Assembly (NCBI GenBank): GCA_945290265.1
Contig: CALYQW010000001.1
Location: forward strand, 124,001 to 188,000
Source: an uncultured Erwinia sp.
Lineage (GTDB): Bacteria > Pseudomonadota > Gammaproteobacteria > Enterobacterales > Enterobacteriaceae
Direction of reading: 5' to 3'
DNA: 64,000 bases
In this document: positions 8,363 to 19,408 of the stretch, one piece after another
How positions within the stretch are numbered: the stretch's first letter is position 1
Layout of the letters: each line of letters starts with the position of its first letter
The notes under the pieces: generated by a model
Database searches by the model: none
Seen by the model: only the letters and a program-made list of their open reading frames with translations
What the model was told of the DNA's origin: nothing
Made by a program: the position numbers and the translations under genes

Positions 8363-10801
8363 ATGAAGAAGATCTCTGTGGGCCTTATCTGCTGCCTAGT
8401 AGCCGTTACAGCACGAGCGGCCATATCGGAAATTCCGGAAATCGTTCCCGTGACGCCATCCGTTATAACTGGTGGCCCTTATGCCTTCACGCAAAGCACA
8501 TTTGATTTATATCTAAACGCCGGAGCTCCCGAGATTAATAGTTACTTTATAGTGGATCCCGCCGGTCTGAATTCTGTTGGTATCCTGTTTGGGTCAGAGC
8601 AGGCCTCTCCCGGTGTTAACCTGAGGGGACTTAACGGATTTGTTCTGCAGGGCTCTACCAACACCAGTACGACCGGAAGGTATTCAATATTTGATGATAT
8701 GAACCCGGCACAAAGCATCGCCGGCTACGATCAGTTTTTGTTTCTTGTTGCACCCGGCTCCATTATCACCCGCTGGGAAACGACCGGCGGCAGTACCGTA
8801 TCCGGTGCCGGACGCGCGCTCTGGATTACCGGGGGTGCTACCGTCGGCAGTGTGATCAATGCCACCACCACGCTGTCAGATACGGTTGCCTTTACGAGCA
8901 ACGGCATTATTTCTGGTGCGTTCACTAATACCGGTACCGTCAGGGCCGGTCAGGTTGCGTTGGACATTGAAGATAACGGCAGCGTGGGGGCGATAGATAA
9001 TCGGGGAACACTCGCAGGTGGCCTTTATGCGGTGCGCAACACCGGGACGCTCGGCACTTTCACGAACACCGGCACGGTTACAGGCGGCATCCTCAACGCC
9101 GGCACCATCAGTGGTGACGTCAGCCTGGGTGGTGCCACCCTCATTCTGGCCGGTAACCGGGCCGTACTCGGTGGCACTGTCAGCGGCACACCCGGCGACG
9201 GCTCCAGCGTATCCGTGGGCGACGGCAGTAACAGCGCAACCTTCACTGCCACGAATCGCGTCAGTGTGGACAACATTACCGTGACTTCCGGCAGTTCGCT
9301 GACCCTATCTCCCTCTGCACACTGGGCTGCCGTTAACGGCATGGTAAATAACGGCACACTTCTTTTCAGTACTGAAAAGACCGCCTCCTCCACAATCAAT
9401 GCCAGCCTGACCAACCGCGGGAGCCTCGTGCTGAACCCGACCCCGACCAGCGCCGGTAATACCCTGACCGTTAACGGTGACTATACCGGCCTGCCAGGCA
9501 GCACGGTGTCGCTCGGCAGCGTGCTGGCCGGCGATGACTCCCTGACCGACCGTCTGGTGGTAACCGGGAACACGAGCGGTGCCAGTACCCTCTTCGTGAC
9601 TAATGAGAACGGCGGTGGTGCGCAGACGCTGGACGGTATTCAGCTCATCAGCGTGGGAGGACGCTCTGATGCGGTATTCTCGTTGGGTAACCGCGTGGTC
9701 GCAGGGGCCTATGACTACAATCTGCGTAAAGGAAACGTGTCGGGCACTGACACGGCAGGCTGGTACCTGACCAGCCTCACCTCCGTATCACCTCAGCCAG
9801 ATCCTGAGCAGGTCAGAATGTACCGCCCGGAGGCGGCGGCCTATACCGCCAACCTGCAGGCGGCGAGTACTCTGTTTGACCTGTCGATGAGGGATCGCAG
9901 CGGCGAAACGCGCTATACCGACCCGTTAACGGGTGAAAACCGGACAACCAGCCTGTGGATGCGTAACCTGGGCAGTCACGGGCATGCGTCCATGGCAGAC
10001 GGCCAGAACCGCACGCAGACAAACCGCTACGTGCTGCAACTGGGCGGTGACGTTATTCAGGGTTCCACGAACGGAACGGACGCGCTTCACGCAGGTCTTA
10101 TGGGCGGCTACGGCCGGGCGGACAGCAGCTCACACAACGGCATGACCGGCCGGGACGCTAAAGGCCGCGTGAGCGGATACAGCGTCGGGCTTTACGGGAC
10201 CTGGTACCAGAACGCAGAGGCAAAGACCGGCGCGTGGGCAGAGACGTGGGCGCAGTACAACTGGTTCCGTAACGAGGTTTCCGGCGACATGCTGCCGACA
10301 GAGCGTTACAACAGTCAGGGAATAAAGGCATCGGTTGAGGGGGGCTACGCGTGGCTGGTGAAAAGCTGGCAAAGCGCCGCCGGTACGGAAAACCGGATAT
10401 TCCTTGAGCCGCACGCGCAGGCCGTCAAGTCCGGCATCCGGGCGGACGACCACACCGAGGCTGGCGGCACCCGCGTGCAGGGGACGGGAAACGACGGCGT
10501 CACCACCCGCCTTGGACTCAGAACCTACCTGAATGGGAAAAGCCGGCTCGACCAGCAGACCGTCCGCGAATTTCAGCCTTTCGTGGAGCTGAACTGGCTG
10601 CATAATACAAAAGTATACGGCGTGCGCATGAACGGAGAAACGGATGCTGTGCGGGGGAGCCGGAATATCGCCGAGTTGCAAACGGGCGTGGAGGGGCGTC
10701 TTTCGCGGAGTCTTACGGGGGCCGTGGTGTTCACGCAGCAGGCCGGGGGTGCTGGCTACCGCGACAGCCAGGGTTCGCTGCAGGTGAATTACCGGTTCTG
10801 A
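8363..10801 (+). CDS. Autotransporter (type V secretion) with pertactin-like passenger
   Basis: An 812-aa surface protein. Residues 1-20 form a signal peptide ending TARA. The passenger, to about residue 525, is rich in Gly, Thr, Asn and Ser, with short repeats such as FTNTGTV and LNAGTIS typical of a beta-helix. A pertactin-like autochaperone section ending VVAGAYDYNLRKG follows. The last 270 or so residues, from LWMRNLGSHG, are the outer-membrane beta-barrel, ending in the aromatic VNYRF signature. A GTG at 8360 is an alternative start; AAGG at 8347-8350 serves either. No protease serine motif was seen, so adhesion or aggregation is the more likely role (inference). Confidence 0.85.
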   Translation: MKKISVGLICCLVAVTARAAISEIPEIVPVTPSVITGGPYAFTQSTFDLYLNAGAPEINSYFIVDPAGLNSVGILFGSEQASPGVNLRGLNGFVLQGSTNTSTTGRYSIFDDMNPAQSIAGYDQFLFLVAPGSIITRWETTGGSTVSGAGRALWITGGATVGSVINATTTLSDTVAFTSNGIISGAFTNTGTVRAGQVALDIEDNGSVGAIDNRGTLAGGLYAVRNTGTLGTFTNTGTVTGGILNAGTISGDVSLGGATLILAGNRAVLGGTVSGTPGDGSSVSVGDGSNSATFTATNRVSVDNITVTSGSSLTLSPSAHWAAVNGMVNNGTLLFSTEKTASSTINASLTNRGSLVLNPTPTSAGNTLTVNGDYTGLPGSTVSLGSVLAGDDSLTDRLVVTGNTSGASTLFVTNENGGGAQTLDGIQLISVGGRSDAVFSLGNRVVAGAYDYNLRKGNVSGTDTAGWYLTSLTSVSPQPDPEQVRMYRPEAAAYTANLQAASTLFDLSMRDRSGETRYTDPLTGENRTTSLWMRNLGSHGHASMADGQNRTQTNRYVLQLGGDVIQGSTNGTDALHAGLMGGYGRADSSSHNGMTGRDAKGRVSGYSVGLYGTWYQNAEAKTGAWAETWAQYNWFRNEVSGDMLPTERYNSQGIKASVEGGYAWLVKSWQSAAGTENRIFLEPHAQAVKSGIRADDHTEAGGTRVQGTGNDGVTTRLGLRTYLNGKSRLDQQTVREFQPFVELNWLHNTKVYGVRMNGETDAVRGSRNIAELQTGVEGRLSRSLTGAVVFTQQAGGAGYRDSQGSLQVNYRF

Positions 10802-10835
10802 ACTGTCATACAGTGACGGATGACAGGTCAGCTTT

Positions 10836-11612
10836 CTACGGCAGCAGGTCGCTCAGCCGGTTCACCGGCCATTCCTGGATATGGCCGGGGACATAACGCA
10901 GCCACGCCTCCGGGTCGACACCATTAAGCCGGCAGGTGCCGATAAGAGAGTACAGCACAGCGGCCCGCTCACCGCCTGCGTCTGACCCGCCGAACAGCCA
11001 GATCTTCCGGCCGAGGGTAACGCCACGCAGCGCGTTCTCTGCGATGTTGTTGTCGATTTCCGACCACACATTGCCGCAGAACAGATTCAGCGCGTCCCAC
11101 TGTTTCAGCAGGTACGCGAACGCCTTCGCCGTATCCGAATGGCGCGACAGCACCGTCATCTGCACCTGTATCCAGTGGTACAGCGACTGCATCAGTGGAA
11201 CAGACCTGGCTTTTCTAACCGCCAGCCGTTCGTCTTGCCGGGCTGCCGCGTATCTCCGCCTTGATGGCGTACAGCTCACCGATGCGCTTCAGCGATTCGG
11301 TGATGATGTCGGTCGGGGTACGGACGTGAACGTCGTGAATTTTTCGCAGGGAATGCGCCCAGCACACAGCTTCGGTGATGCGCCCGTCTTCGTACAGCGC
11401 GTTGTAGCCGCCCTATGCATCCGCCTGCAGGATACCGATGTACCCTGCAAGGTGCTGCTGTGGATGTATCCCCTTACGGTCCGGTGAATACGTGAACCAG
11501 ACCGCGGGCGGCAGCTGTGAACCCGCGTTGCGGTCATCCCACACGCAGACCCACAGCCGGGCCGTGCGCGTTTTGCCGCTGCCCGGCTCCTGAACCGGTA
11601 CCGGGATCTCCT
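10836..11612 (-). pseudogene. IS66-family transposase (tnpC) remnant
   Basis: The C-terminal half of an IS66 TnpC transposase, broken. The conserved end ([20 protein letters not shown], then [20 protein letters not shown]) lies at 10836-11240. A frameshift near 11247 separates it from the middle part ([20 protein letters not shown]). A TAG at 11413-11415 replaces the Tyr expected in QADAYGGYN. The left part reads PVPVQEPGSGKTRTARLWV and then joins in frame to an unrelated transposase N-terminus. The N-terminal half and any tnpA/tnpB are absent, so the element is dead. Confidence 0.85.
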
Positions 11613-11856
11613 CCTCCAGGCGCTCAGGCGTGTATTTCTCTGACAATGACCAGTTAATACCTGTGCGGCGAAAACGCTTGAACATTTTATGGGTGGCGGA
11701 AGTACTGATGTTCAGTTGTTCAGCGATTTCCCGGTAAGTCAGAGCGTCGTTAAACCGCAGGCTGAGTGCAGTGGTGATCCAGAGCCTATTAATATAAGGG
11801 GTATTTTTGTCCACGGTAGTGTCCATGTTCGCGAAAGTGTCCATGGTAGGAAACAC
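11613..11856 (-). mobile_element. IS21-like transposase N-terminus and terminus remnant
   Basis: The segment starting near 11856 encodes a helix-turn-helix (ALTYREIAEQLNISTSATHK) followed by TGINWSLSEKYTPERLEEE. This resembles the start of IS21-family IstA proteins, where a Ser-Trp-Pro-Leu-like segment follows the HTH. Three copies of TGTCCA at 11808, 11820 and 11838 (plus strand) resemble the multiple terminal repeats of IS21-type ends. The frame then runs into IS66 TnpC sequence at about 11612, so two elements have been joined by a deletion. Family assignment is tentative. Confidence 0.5.
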
Positions 11857-11925
11857 GGCCAGAAATGGAAGACGGTGTGAACAAGACGCTTATACTTATG
11901 CAAAGTCACCGAAATGAGATTTTTT

Positions 11926-12507
11926 ATGAAAAACGTACTGATTATCGATGCCGGCAAGGCCTTTGGGCATTCTGCTGGCGAGCTGAACCACACCCTGACT
12001 GACGTGGCTGCCAGCGAGCTACAGGAGGCGGGCCATCAGGTCAGGGTGACGGTAGTTGATCGCGGCTACCAGATTGAAGAAGAGGTGGAAAAGTTGCGAA
12101 CGGCGGACGTGATTATCTATCAGATGCCAGGCTGGTGGATGGGCGCGCCCTGGACGCTGAAGAAGTATATTGATGAGGTATTTACCGCCGGTCACGGCAC
12201 GCTGTATGCCAGTGATGGCCGCAGCTGCAGCGATGGCAGCAAAAAATACGGTTCCGGGGGCCTGCTGCAGGGTAACCAGTACCTGCTGTCGCTGACCTGG
12301 AACGCCCCTTCAGAAGCCTTTACCGATCAACAACAGTTCTTCGCCGGTACAGGCGTGGATGGCGTTTATCTGCCGTTCCATAAGGCAAATCAGTTTCTCG
12401 GTCTGTCCCCGCTGCCCACTTTTATCTGTAACGATGTGATAAAGCAGCCGGATATTGAAAATGATATTATACGTTACCGGACACATCTGAAGGCCATTTT
12501 TGCGTAG
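11926..12507 (+). CDS. mdaB: NADPH:quinone reductase MdaB (modulator of drug activity B)
   Basis: A 193-aa cytoplasmic FAD-dependent flavodoxin-fold enzyme that reduces quinones by two electrons and limits redox cycling. QMPGWWMGAPWTLKKYIDEV and the block GHGTLYASDGR match E. coli MdaB closely, and the length is identical. The start at 11926 (MKNVLII) was preferred over an in-frame ATG at 11914 by length and a GAGA upstream. It is followed 55 bp later by ygiN, its usual partner. Confidence 0.93.
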   Translation: MKNVLIIDAGKAFGHSAGELNHTLTDVAASELQEAGHQVRVTVVDRGYQIEEEVEKLRTADVIIYQMPGWWMGAPWTLKKYIDEVFTAGHGTLYASDGRSCSDGSKKYGSGGLLQGNQYLLSLTWNAPSEAFTDQQQFFAGTGVDGVYLPFHKANQFLGLSPLPTFICNDVIKQPDIENDIIRYRTHLKAIFA

Positions 12508-12562
12508 CGTCTGGCGCTGCCGTGGTTACTGTCCTGCTGCTATCATTCACTAAGGAAACGCG

Positions 12563-12871
12563 ATGCTAACCGTAATTGCTGAGATTTGTATCAAGCCGGG
12601 TCGCCGCACTGCCGTTTTACAGGCGATTGAAAAACTGATTCCCCTGGTGTTAGCGGAACCGGGATGCGGTCAGTATCAGGCGCTGACCGATCATAAAGCG
12701 CAGATTACCTGGAAACAGCACTCACCGGATTCTATTTTTATGCTGGAAAAATGGCAATCACTGCGCCATCTGGAGCAGCATCAGCAGTCAGCACATATGG
12801 AGGTGCATCGCGCCACGATTAAACATCATGTGCTTAACGTGAAAATTTTCGTGCTTGATCCGGCTGCATAA
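12563..12871 (+). CDS. ygiN: Quinol monooxygenase YgiN (ABM domain)
   Basis: A 102-aa dimeric ferredoxin-like protein of the antibiotic biosynthesis monooxygenase family. In E. coli YgiN oxidises menadiol, which links it functionally to MdaB, the upstream gene. It begins MLTVIAEICIKPG and contains DSIFMLEKWQSLRHLEQHQQ, the family core. AAGGA lies upstream of the start. The length fits the E. coli protein (104 aa). Confidence 0.9.
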   Translation: MLTVIAEICIKPGRRTAVLQAIEKLIPLVLAEPGCGQYQALTDHKAQITWKQHSPDSIFMLEKWQSLRHLEQHQQSAHMEVHRATIKHHVLNVKIFVLDPAA

Positions 12872-12877
12872 TACGTG

Positions 12878-12904
12878 CGGGCGGTGATACACCGCCCGTT
12901 TACC
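12878..12904. terminator. Terminator between convergent ygiN and parE
   Basis: CGGGCGGT at 12878-12885 and ACCGCCCG at 12891-12898 form a GC-rich stem with a 5-nt loop, followed by a short TTT. It can serve ygiN and possibly parE. Confidence 0.6.
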
Positions 12905-12935
12905 ACAGACTGAAGCTCGTTCAGAAAGGTTGATA

Positions 12936-14852
<1,917 letters not shown>

Positions 14853-14858
14853 CTAAGC

Positions 14859-15461
14859 TTAGTGTCCAATTCCCGACTCACCGCTGCCTGAGAATCCCAG
14901 GAAATCGAGCATGGCGGGGAAATGGCGTTCAATTCCGGTAAATGCATGATTTCCGCCCACTTCGACCGTTTGACGACAGGCTGCGTAGTAGTCCACAGCC
15001 TGACGATAGTCGAGCACTTCATCACCGGTCTGCTGTAGCAGCCAGATTAAATCAGGCGACTCCAGCGGATCTATCTGCATTACTTTCAGGTCGTAAATAT
15101 GGCGAGACTCTAACACATATTGCTGACCGGTGTACGGGTTCTGGTTTTCTCCCAGATAATCCACCAGCAGTTCAAAGGGACGAACGGCCGGATTAATCAC
15201 CACGGCAGGCAGGACAAAACACTGCGATAACCAGGTCGCATAGTAGCCGCCCAGCGATGAGCCCACAAGCGCCAGTTGCTCACCGGCTGACTGTAATACC
15301 GTGTCTTCCAGCTGTGCCGCCGCTTGCTGCGGAAAGGCAGGCAACTGCGGCACCAGCAGACGAATATGTGGATGATGTTCGCTAAGCCAGCGCTGAAACA
15401 AAGTGGCTTTTGCCGACTGTGGTGAACTGTTAAAACCGTGCAGATAAAGTATGGTTGCCAC
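14859..15461 (-). CDS. yqiA: Esterase YqiA
   Basis: A 200-aa alpha/beta-hydrolase esterase active on short acyl esters in vitro; its physiological role is unclear. [11 protein letters not shown] is the oxyanion loop, [14 protein letters not shown] carries the nucleophile Ser, and GGNHAF near the end gives the catalytic His. The start is GTG at 15461, only 3 nt after the cpdA stop, which implies translational coupling. It belongs to the nudF-yqiB-cpdA-yqiA-parE series. Confidence 0.9.
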   Translation of the reverse strand: MATILYLHGFNSSPQSAKATLFQRWLSEHHPHIRLLVPQLPAFPQQAAAQLEDTVLQSAGEQLALVGSSLGGYYATWLSQCFVLPAVVINPAVRPFELLVDYLGENQNPYTGQQYVLESRHIYDLKVMQIDPLESPDLIWLLQQTGDEVLDYRQAVDYYAACRQTVEVGGNHAFTGIERHFPAMLDFLGFSGSGESGIGH

Positions 15462-15464
15462 GAT

Positions 15465-16292
15465 TTAATACCCTTCCGAGTCAATATCGGGGCTGAACTG
15501 CCGGGTTGCCAGACGCTGAACCCCGGTATCCAGACGCCCGTCACTGTGCAGTTCAATCCAGCGCCAGCCCGGTGGTTCCTGGTCAATAGTAAAGGTAGTG
15601 CAGTGCGGTTTAAACTGCACGCAGGTGGACGGCGTAGTCAGTACCCGCCGCCCCTGCCATTGCAGGTCAAGTTCCTGATGGATGTGGCCACATAACAGAT
15701 GTTTTGCCAGCGGATATTTCTGCAGCACCTGATCGAACACTGACGAATTACGCAGGCTGTGTTGATCGAGCCAGTTACAGCCCGAAGGCAGCGGATGATG
15801 ATGTAATAACACCAGAGTATGTCGCTGTGGTTCCTGCGCCAGCTGTTTTTCCAGCCACTCCAGCTGATAGTCACTCAGCTCACCGTGCGGTACGCCGGAC
15901 ACCTGACTGTCCAATAACAGGATCTGCCAGTGTTCACCGGCCAGCACCTTTTTTTCAGCTGCAATGCCGGCATCGGCAAATGTCTTATACATCAGCGGCT
16001 GAAAGTCATGATTGCCAGGTAACCAGACGCAGGGTGCCGGCAGGCGAACAATTTCGTGAGCAAAGTGCTGATAGGCCTCTGCGGAATGGTCCTGCGCCAG
16101 ATCACCGGTGGCCACGATCAAATCAATCGGCTGCTGCTGCCCGGCGATGGCGTTCAACACGGCATTAAAGCTGTCCCAGGTATTCACGCCCAGCAGCGTT
16201 TCATGTTTACCGGCAAACAGGTGGCTGTCCGTAATCTGCAAAATTCTGAATCCGGATCCACTTGTTACAGGAATATCTAACAGACTATCCAA
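15465..16292 (-). CDS. cpdA: 3',5'-cyclic-AMP phosphodiesterase
   Basis: A 275-aa metallophosphoesterase that hydrolyses cAMP and so tempers CRP signalling. All metal-binding blocks are visible: QITDSHLF, GDLAQD, LPGNHDF, LLHHHPLPSG and CGHIHQE. The length equals E. coli CpdA. The start codon is TTG at 16292, supported by AAGGA 9 nt upstream and by the conserved N-terminus; no ATG fits. Confidence 0.94.
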   Translation of the reverse strand: MDSLLDIPVTSGSGFRILQITDSHLFAGKHETLLGVNTWDSFNAVLNAIAGQQQPIDLIVATGDLAQDHSAEAYQHFAHEIVRLPAPCVWLPGNHDFQPLMYKTFADAGIAAEKKVLAGEHWQILLLDSQVSGVPHGELSDYQLEWLEKQLAQEPQRHTLVLLHHHPLPSGCNWLDQHSLRNSSVFDQVLQKYPLAKHLLCGHIHQELDLQWQGRRVLTTPSTCVQFKPHCTTFTIDQEPPGWRWIELHSDGRLDTGVQRLATRQFSPDIDSEGY

Positions 16293-16341
16293 TCAATATA
16301 TCCTTAGGGTTACCACCATCTCAGCGTTCTGATACCGCATG

Positions 16342-16764
16342 TTAGTAAACCGGAACTGCTAACGCGCCATGGGATAAACAATAGCGCAGCCACTCCGCAA
16401 GAAACTGGTTTATTTGATGCTTTTCATCACGTTGGTGCAGTTTTTTATTAGGATAATCATAACGTGCCTTAAAGCGGTAGATCTGCTGAGTAGAACACAC
16501 TTCAGCCACCCGCGCATCATGGTACAGGCGTACCGACATCGACGGCAGGCTCCAGTAACTGACGGCAGGAGTCGTCTGTTTTATCTCTACAAGAGTAGTA
16601 TAGCGGGTCGGTTCCTGGACGGTAATCTGATAACTGGCACCGTTAACCCGATAGATAACGGATTCCCCTGTGCGCTCTTCCCGAGGCAGCAAACGACGTA
16701 ACTGCGCATAATTGGTTTCGCTGATGCGCATCATTTCAGGAAAGTCAGGGACATAATGCTTCAT
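16342..16764 (-). CDS. yqiB: DUF1249 protein YqiB
   Basis: A 140-aa cytoplasmic protein of unknown function, conserved between nudF and cpdA in enterobacteria. The end ([20 protein letters not shown]) is almost identical to E. coli YqiB. Two adjacent ATGs (16767 and 16764) overlap the nudF stop as ATGATG; the second gives the E. coli-like [12 protein letters not shown] start. Coupled translation with nudF is likely either way. Confidence 0.88.
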   Translation of the reverse strand: MKHYVPDFPEMMRISETNYAQLRRLLPREERTGESVIYRVNGASYQITVQEPTRYTTLVEIKQTTPAVSYWSLPSMSVRLYHDARVAEVCSTQQIYRFKARYDYPNKKLHQRDEKHQINQFLAEWLRYCLSHGALAVPVY

Positions 16765-17402
16765 CATTGGTTAACCCACTCTTTACGTAATTGTGTATGG
16801 TGCAGTTCAAGCCATTGTAAGGCAATAACCGCAGCCGCATTATCAATTTTCCCTTGCTCCACCCACTGGTAAGCCTGCTGACGGCTGACCACATGCACCA
16901 GGATATCCTCGTTTTCCTCTGCCAGCCCGTGATTTCCCCCGGCCTGACGGGCATCCACTTCACCGACATACACCGCCAGCCGTTCACTGGTGCCCCCGGC
17001 ACTGGAAAGATAGCTGATCACTGGCTTGATCCGGCCTGGGGTAATATCCGCTTCTTCCAGCGCCTCGCGGCGGGCCACCTCTTCCGGTTGTTCACCGGGT
17101 TCGATCATGCCGGCGATCAGTTCCAGCATCCAGGGCGTCGGTGAATTGTCCCAGGCCGCAATGCGGATCTGTTCAATCAGCACTACCTGATCGCGTTGCG
17201 GATCATAGGGTAACAACGCTGCCGCATGGCCGCGCTCAAAAATATCGCGGATAACCTCGCCACTCATGCTGCCGTTAAACAGGCGGTGACGAAAACGATA
17301 ACGCTCCAGTGAAAAAAAGCCGCGATAGAGTGTTTCCCGTGCAATAATCTCTACATCGTCTTTACCGTAGGTCACCGGATAATGATTGTTATCGCTGGCC
17401 AT
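16764..17402 (-). CDS. nudF: ADP-ribose pyrophosphatase NudF
   Basis: A 212-aa Nudix hydrolase that splits ADP-ribose to AMP and ribose 5-phosphate. The Nudix box is readable as [20 protein letters not shown]. Length and sequence fit E. coli NudF (209 aa). It is the first gene of the minus-strand cluster with yqiB, cpdA and yqiA, and is divergent from tolC as in E. coli. Confidence 0.94.
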   Translation of the reverse strand: MASDNNHYPVTYGKDDVEIIARETLYRGFFSLERYRFRHRLFNGSMSGEVIRDIFERGHAAALLPYDPQRDQVVLIEQIRIAAWDNSPTPWMLELIAGMIEPGEQPEEVARREALEEADITPGRIKPVISYLSSAGGTSERLAVYVGEVDARQAGGNHGLAEENEDILVHVVSRQQAYQWVEQGKIDNAAAVIALQWLELHHTQLRKEWVNQ

Positions 17403-17665
17403 ACATTTTCTCCTGAAAATATCTGCTGATAATGATAAAACTCACTATATTCTGAGCAACTCAGGTTGCCGGATAGCGGCAGAAGAGTCAAAAATCAGGT
17501 TGCGCAGACCGGTTACTGCCTGCCCGGCGGGGGCGCTGCAAAAAAAGCCAGCTCAGACAACCTGGGATAAACTGGAAAAAGGCGGGTACTATAGTGTAGC
17601 GATCGTCGGTGCTTCACTACACGACTAACGTAAAGTACGGTGTAATTTACGCAAATTAAGGCGAA

Positions 17666-17684
17666 ATGGCACGTTCAGCCAAAT
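17666..17684 (+). promoter_or_regulatory. Mar/Sox/Rob box of tolC
   Basis: ATGGCACGTTCAGCCAAAT fits the MarA/SoxS/Rob consensus AYnGCACnnWnnRYYAAAY at every defined position. It abuts the tolC promoter, as in E. coli, so tolC is expected to respond to MarA-type activators. Confidence 0.75.
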
Positions 17685-17711
17685 TACCTCTTCTGCGCTC
17701 TCTGTTAGAAT
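17684..17711 (+). promoter_or_regulatory. tolC sigma-70 promoter
   Basis: TTACCT (17684-17689) and TAGAAT (17706-17711) are separated by 16 bp, directly after the marbox. The weak -35 fits an activator-dependent promoter. Confidence 0.6.
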
Positions 17712-17775
17712 CGACGGCAATTTTGATTTATGTCAGCGCTACCATAGCAAGCCTGCTGCATTACAAGGAATACAA

Positions 17776-19248
17776 ATGAAAAAACTGCTACCTCTACTCG
17801 TTGGTCTTGGCCTGTGCGGCTTTAGCGTATCCAGCCAGGCAGAAAACTTACTGCAGGTTTATCAACAGGCCCGCCTGTCTAACCCGGATCTCCGCAGTTC
17901 TGCAGCCGATCGTGATGCGGCATTTGAGAAAATTAACGAAGCCCGCAGCCCGCTGTTACCTCAACTGGGCCTGGGCGCTGACTACACCTGGAATAACGGT
18001 TTTCGTGACAGTAGCGGTTTAAGCTCCAATGCCAAAAGCGCCTCATTGCAGTTAACCCAAACCATTTTTGATATGTCTAAATGGCGGGCATTAACCCTGC
18101 AGGAAAAAACGGCCGGGATTCAGGATGTCACCTATCAGACCGCACAACAGACGCTAATCTTAAATACCGCAACGGCGTATTTTAACGTACTGAACGCCAT
18201 TGATACCCTGTCTTATACTGAAGCTCAGAAACAGTCTATCTATCGCCAGCTGGATCAAACCACTCAGCGCTTTAACGTGGGTCTGGTCGCGATTACGGAC
18301 GTGCAGAACGCCCGCGCCCAGTACGATACCGTACTGGCCAGTGAAGTCACCGCGCGCAACAACCTGGATAACGCTGTGGAAAGCCTGCGTCTGGTTACCG
18401 GTAACGATTATCTGAGCCTGGCGTCACTCAATATTGATCGCTTCCAGACCAGCAAGCCTCAGCCGGTTGCCCGGCTACTGAAAGAAGCCGACAGCCGTAA
18501 CCTCAGCCTGTTGTCTGCCCGTCTGTCACAGGATCTGGCGCGTGAGCAAATCCGCTCAGCGGAAACCGGCCATATGCCAACCCTCGGCCTGACTGCCTCT
18601 ACCGGTCTGTCTAACACCCGCTATGGCGGCAGCCGCGCTAACCAGTCTTCCAGCACCTCGGACAATATCAGCGGCAGTAATCAGGTCGGCCTGAGCTTTA
18701 GCCTGCCACTGTACAGCGGCGGCGCAGTTAATTCACAGGTGAAACAGGCACAGTACGCCTTTGTCGCCGCCAGTGAGCAGCTGGAAGGCGCGCACCGCAG
18801 CACCGTACAGACCGTACGCTCTTCATTCAATAATGTGAATGCCTCCATCAGCAGCATCAACGCCTATAAGCAGGCGGTAGTGTCAGCGCAAAGCTCGCTG
18901 GATGCGATGGAAGCCGGTTATCAGGTCGGTACCCGCACTATCGTTGACGTACTGGATGCCACCACCACGCTGTACAATGCGAAGCAGCAGCTGTCTGACG
19001 CGCGTTATACCTATATGATTAATCAGCTGAATATTAAGTCCGCGCTGGGTACCCTGAACGAGCAGGATCTGGCCCAGCTGAATGCGCAGCTGGGCAAAGA
19101 GGTCAGCACCACTGCTGAAAACGTTGCGCCGGAAAATCCGCATCAGGATGCGCTGGCCGACGGTACCGAAGCAGGTGCAACCACGCATGCTCAGCCGGCC
19201 AGTGCGTCAACACCTGCTCGTCGCGGTTCAAATCCTTTCCGTCAGTAA
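17776..19248 (+). CDS. tolC: Outer-membrane efflux channel TolC
   Basis: A 490-aa outer-membrane channel that docks with AcrAB-type pumps and type I secretion systems. A signal peptide ends SSQA near residue 22, leaving ENLLQVYQQARLSNPDLR as the mature start. Two TolC/OEP repeats follow, each with coiled-coil helices and beta strands, as in VGLVAITDVQNARAQYD and VGTRTIVDVLDATTTLYNA. The C-terminal tail is Ala/Thr-rich. It is a single gene followed by a strong terminator. Confidence 0.97.
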   Translation: MKKLLPLLVGLGLCGFSVSSQAENLLQVYQQARLSNPDLRSSAADRDAAFEKINEARSPLLPQLGLGADYTWNNGFRDSSGLSSNAKSASLQLTQTIFDMSKWRALTLQEKTAGIQDVTYQTAQQTLILNTATAYFNVLNAIDTLSYTEAQKQSIYRQLDQTTQRFNVGLVAITDVQNARAQYDTVLASEVTARNNLDNAVESLRLVTGNDYLSLASLNIDRFQTSKPQPVARLLKEADSRNLSLLSARLSQDLAREQIRSAETGHMPTLGLTASTGLSNTRYGGSRANQSSSTSDNISGSNQVGLSFSLPLYSGGAVNSQVKQAQYAFVAASEQLEGAHRSTVQTVRSSFNNVNASISSINAYKQAVVSAQSSLDAMEAGYQVGTRTIVDVLDATTTLYNAKQQLSDARYTYMINQLNIKSALGTLNEQDLAQLNAQLGKEVSTTAENVAPENPHQDALADGTEAGATTHAQPASASTPARRGSNPFRQ

Positions 19249-19257
19249 TTCTCACTG

Positions 19258-19287
19258 CCGGGCAGTCCTGACTGCCCGGTCTTTTTT
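19258..19287 (+). terminator. Rho-independent terminator of tolC
   Basis: CCGGGCAGT and ACTGCCCGG (19258-19279, loop CCTG) form a perfect 9-bp stem, followed by TCTTTTTT. Confidence 0.9.
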
Positions 19288-19408
19288 CCTGCCCGGTTTT
19301 GTTCAGGGTAGCGCCCGATAAAAATCTGCCCCCTCGACGCGCGATCGCTTCATTTTCCATCAATATTCCCCTATTCTGTGCTTCCTTAACCTGGGGAATG
19401 ATTAAAAC

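Larger units (their letters stand above)
17403..17775. promoter_or_regulatory. nudF-tolC divergent regulatory region
   Basis: 373 bp without a gene. It contains the tolC marbox and promoter (listed separately). Two inverted repeats lie upstream of them: GTGTAG/CTACAC flanking about 17595-17625, and CGTAAA/TTTACG around 17629-17652. These may bind a regulator. A TATAGT on the minus strand at 17444-17449 could be the nudF -10, but no good -35 was found. Confidence 0.5.
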
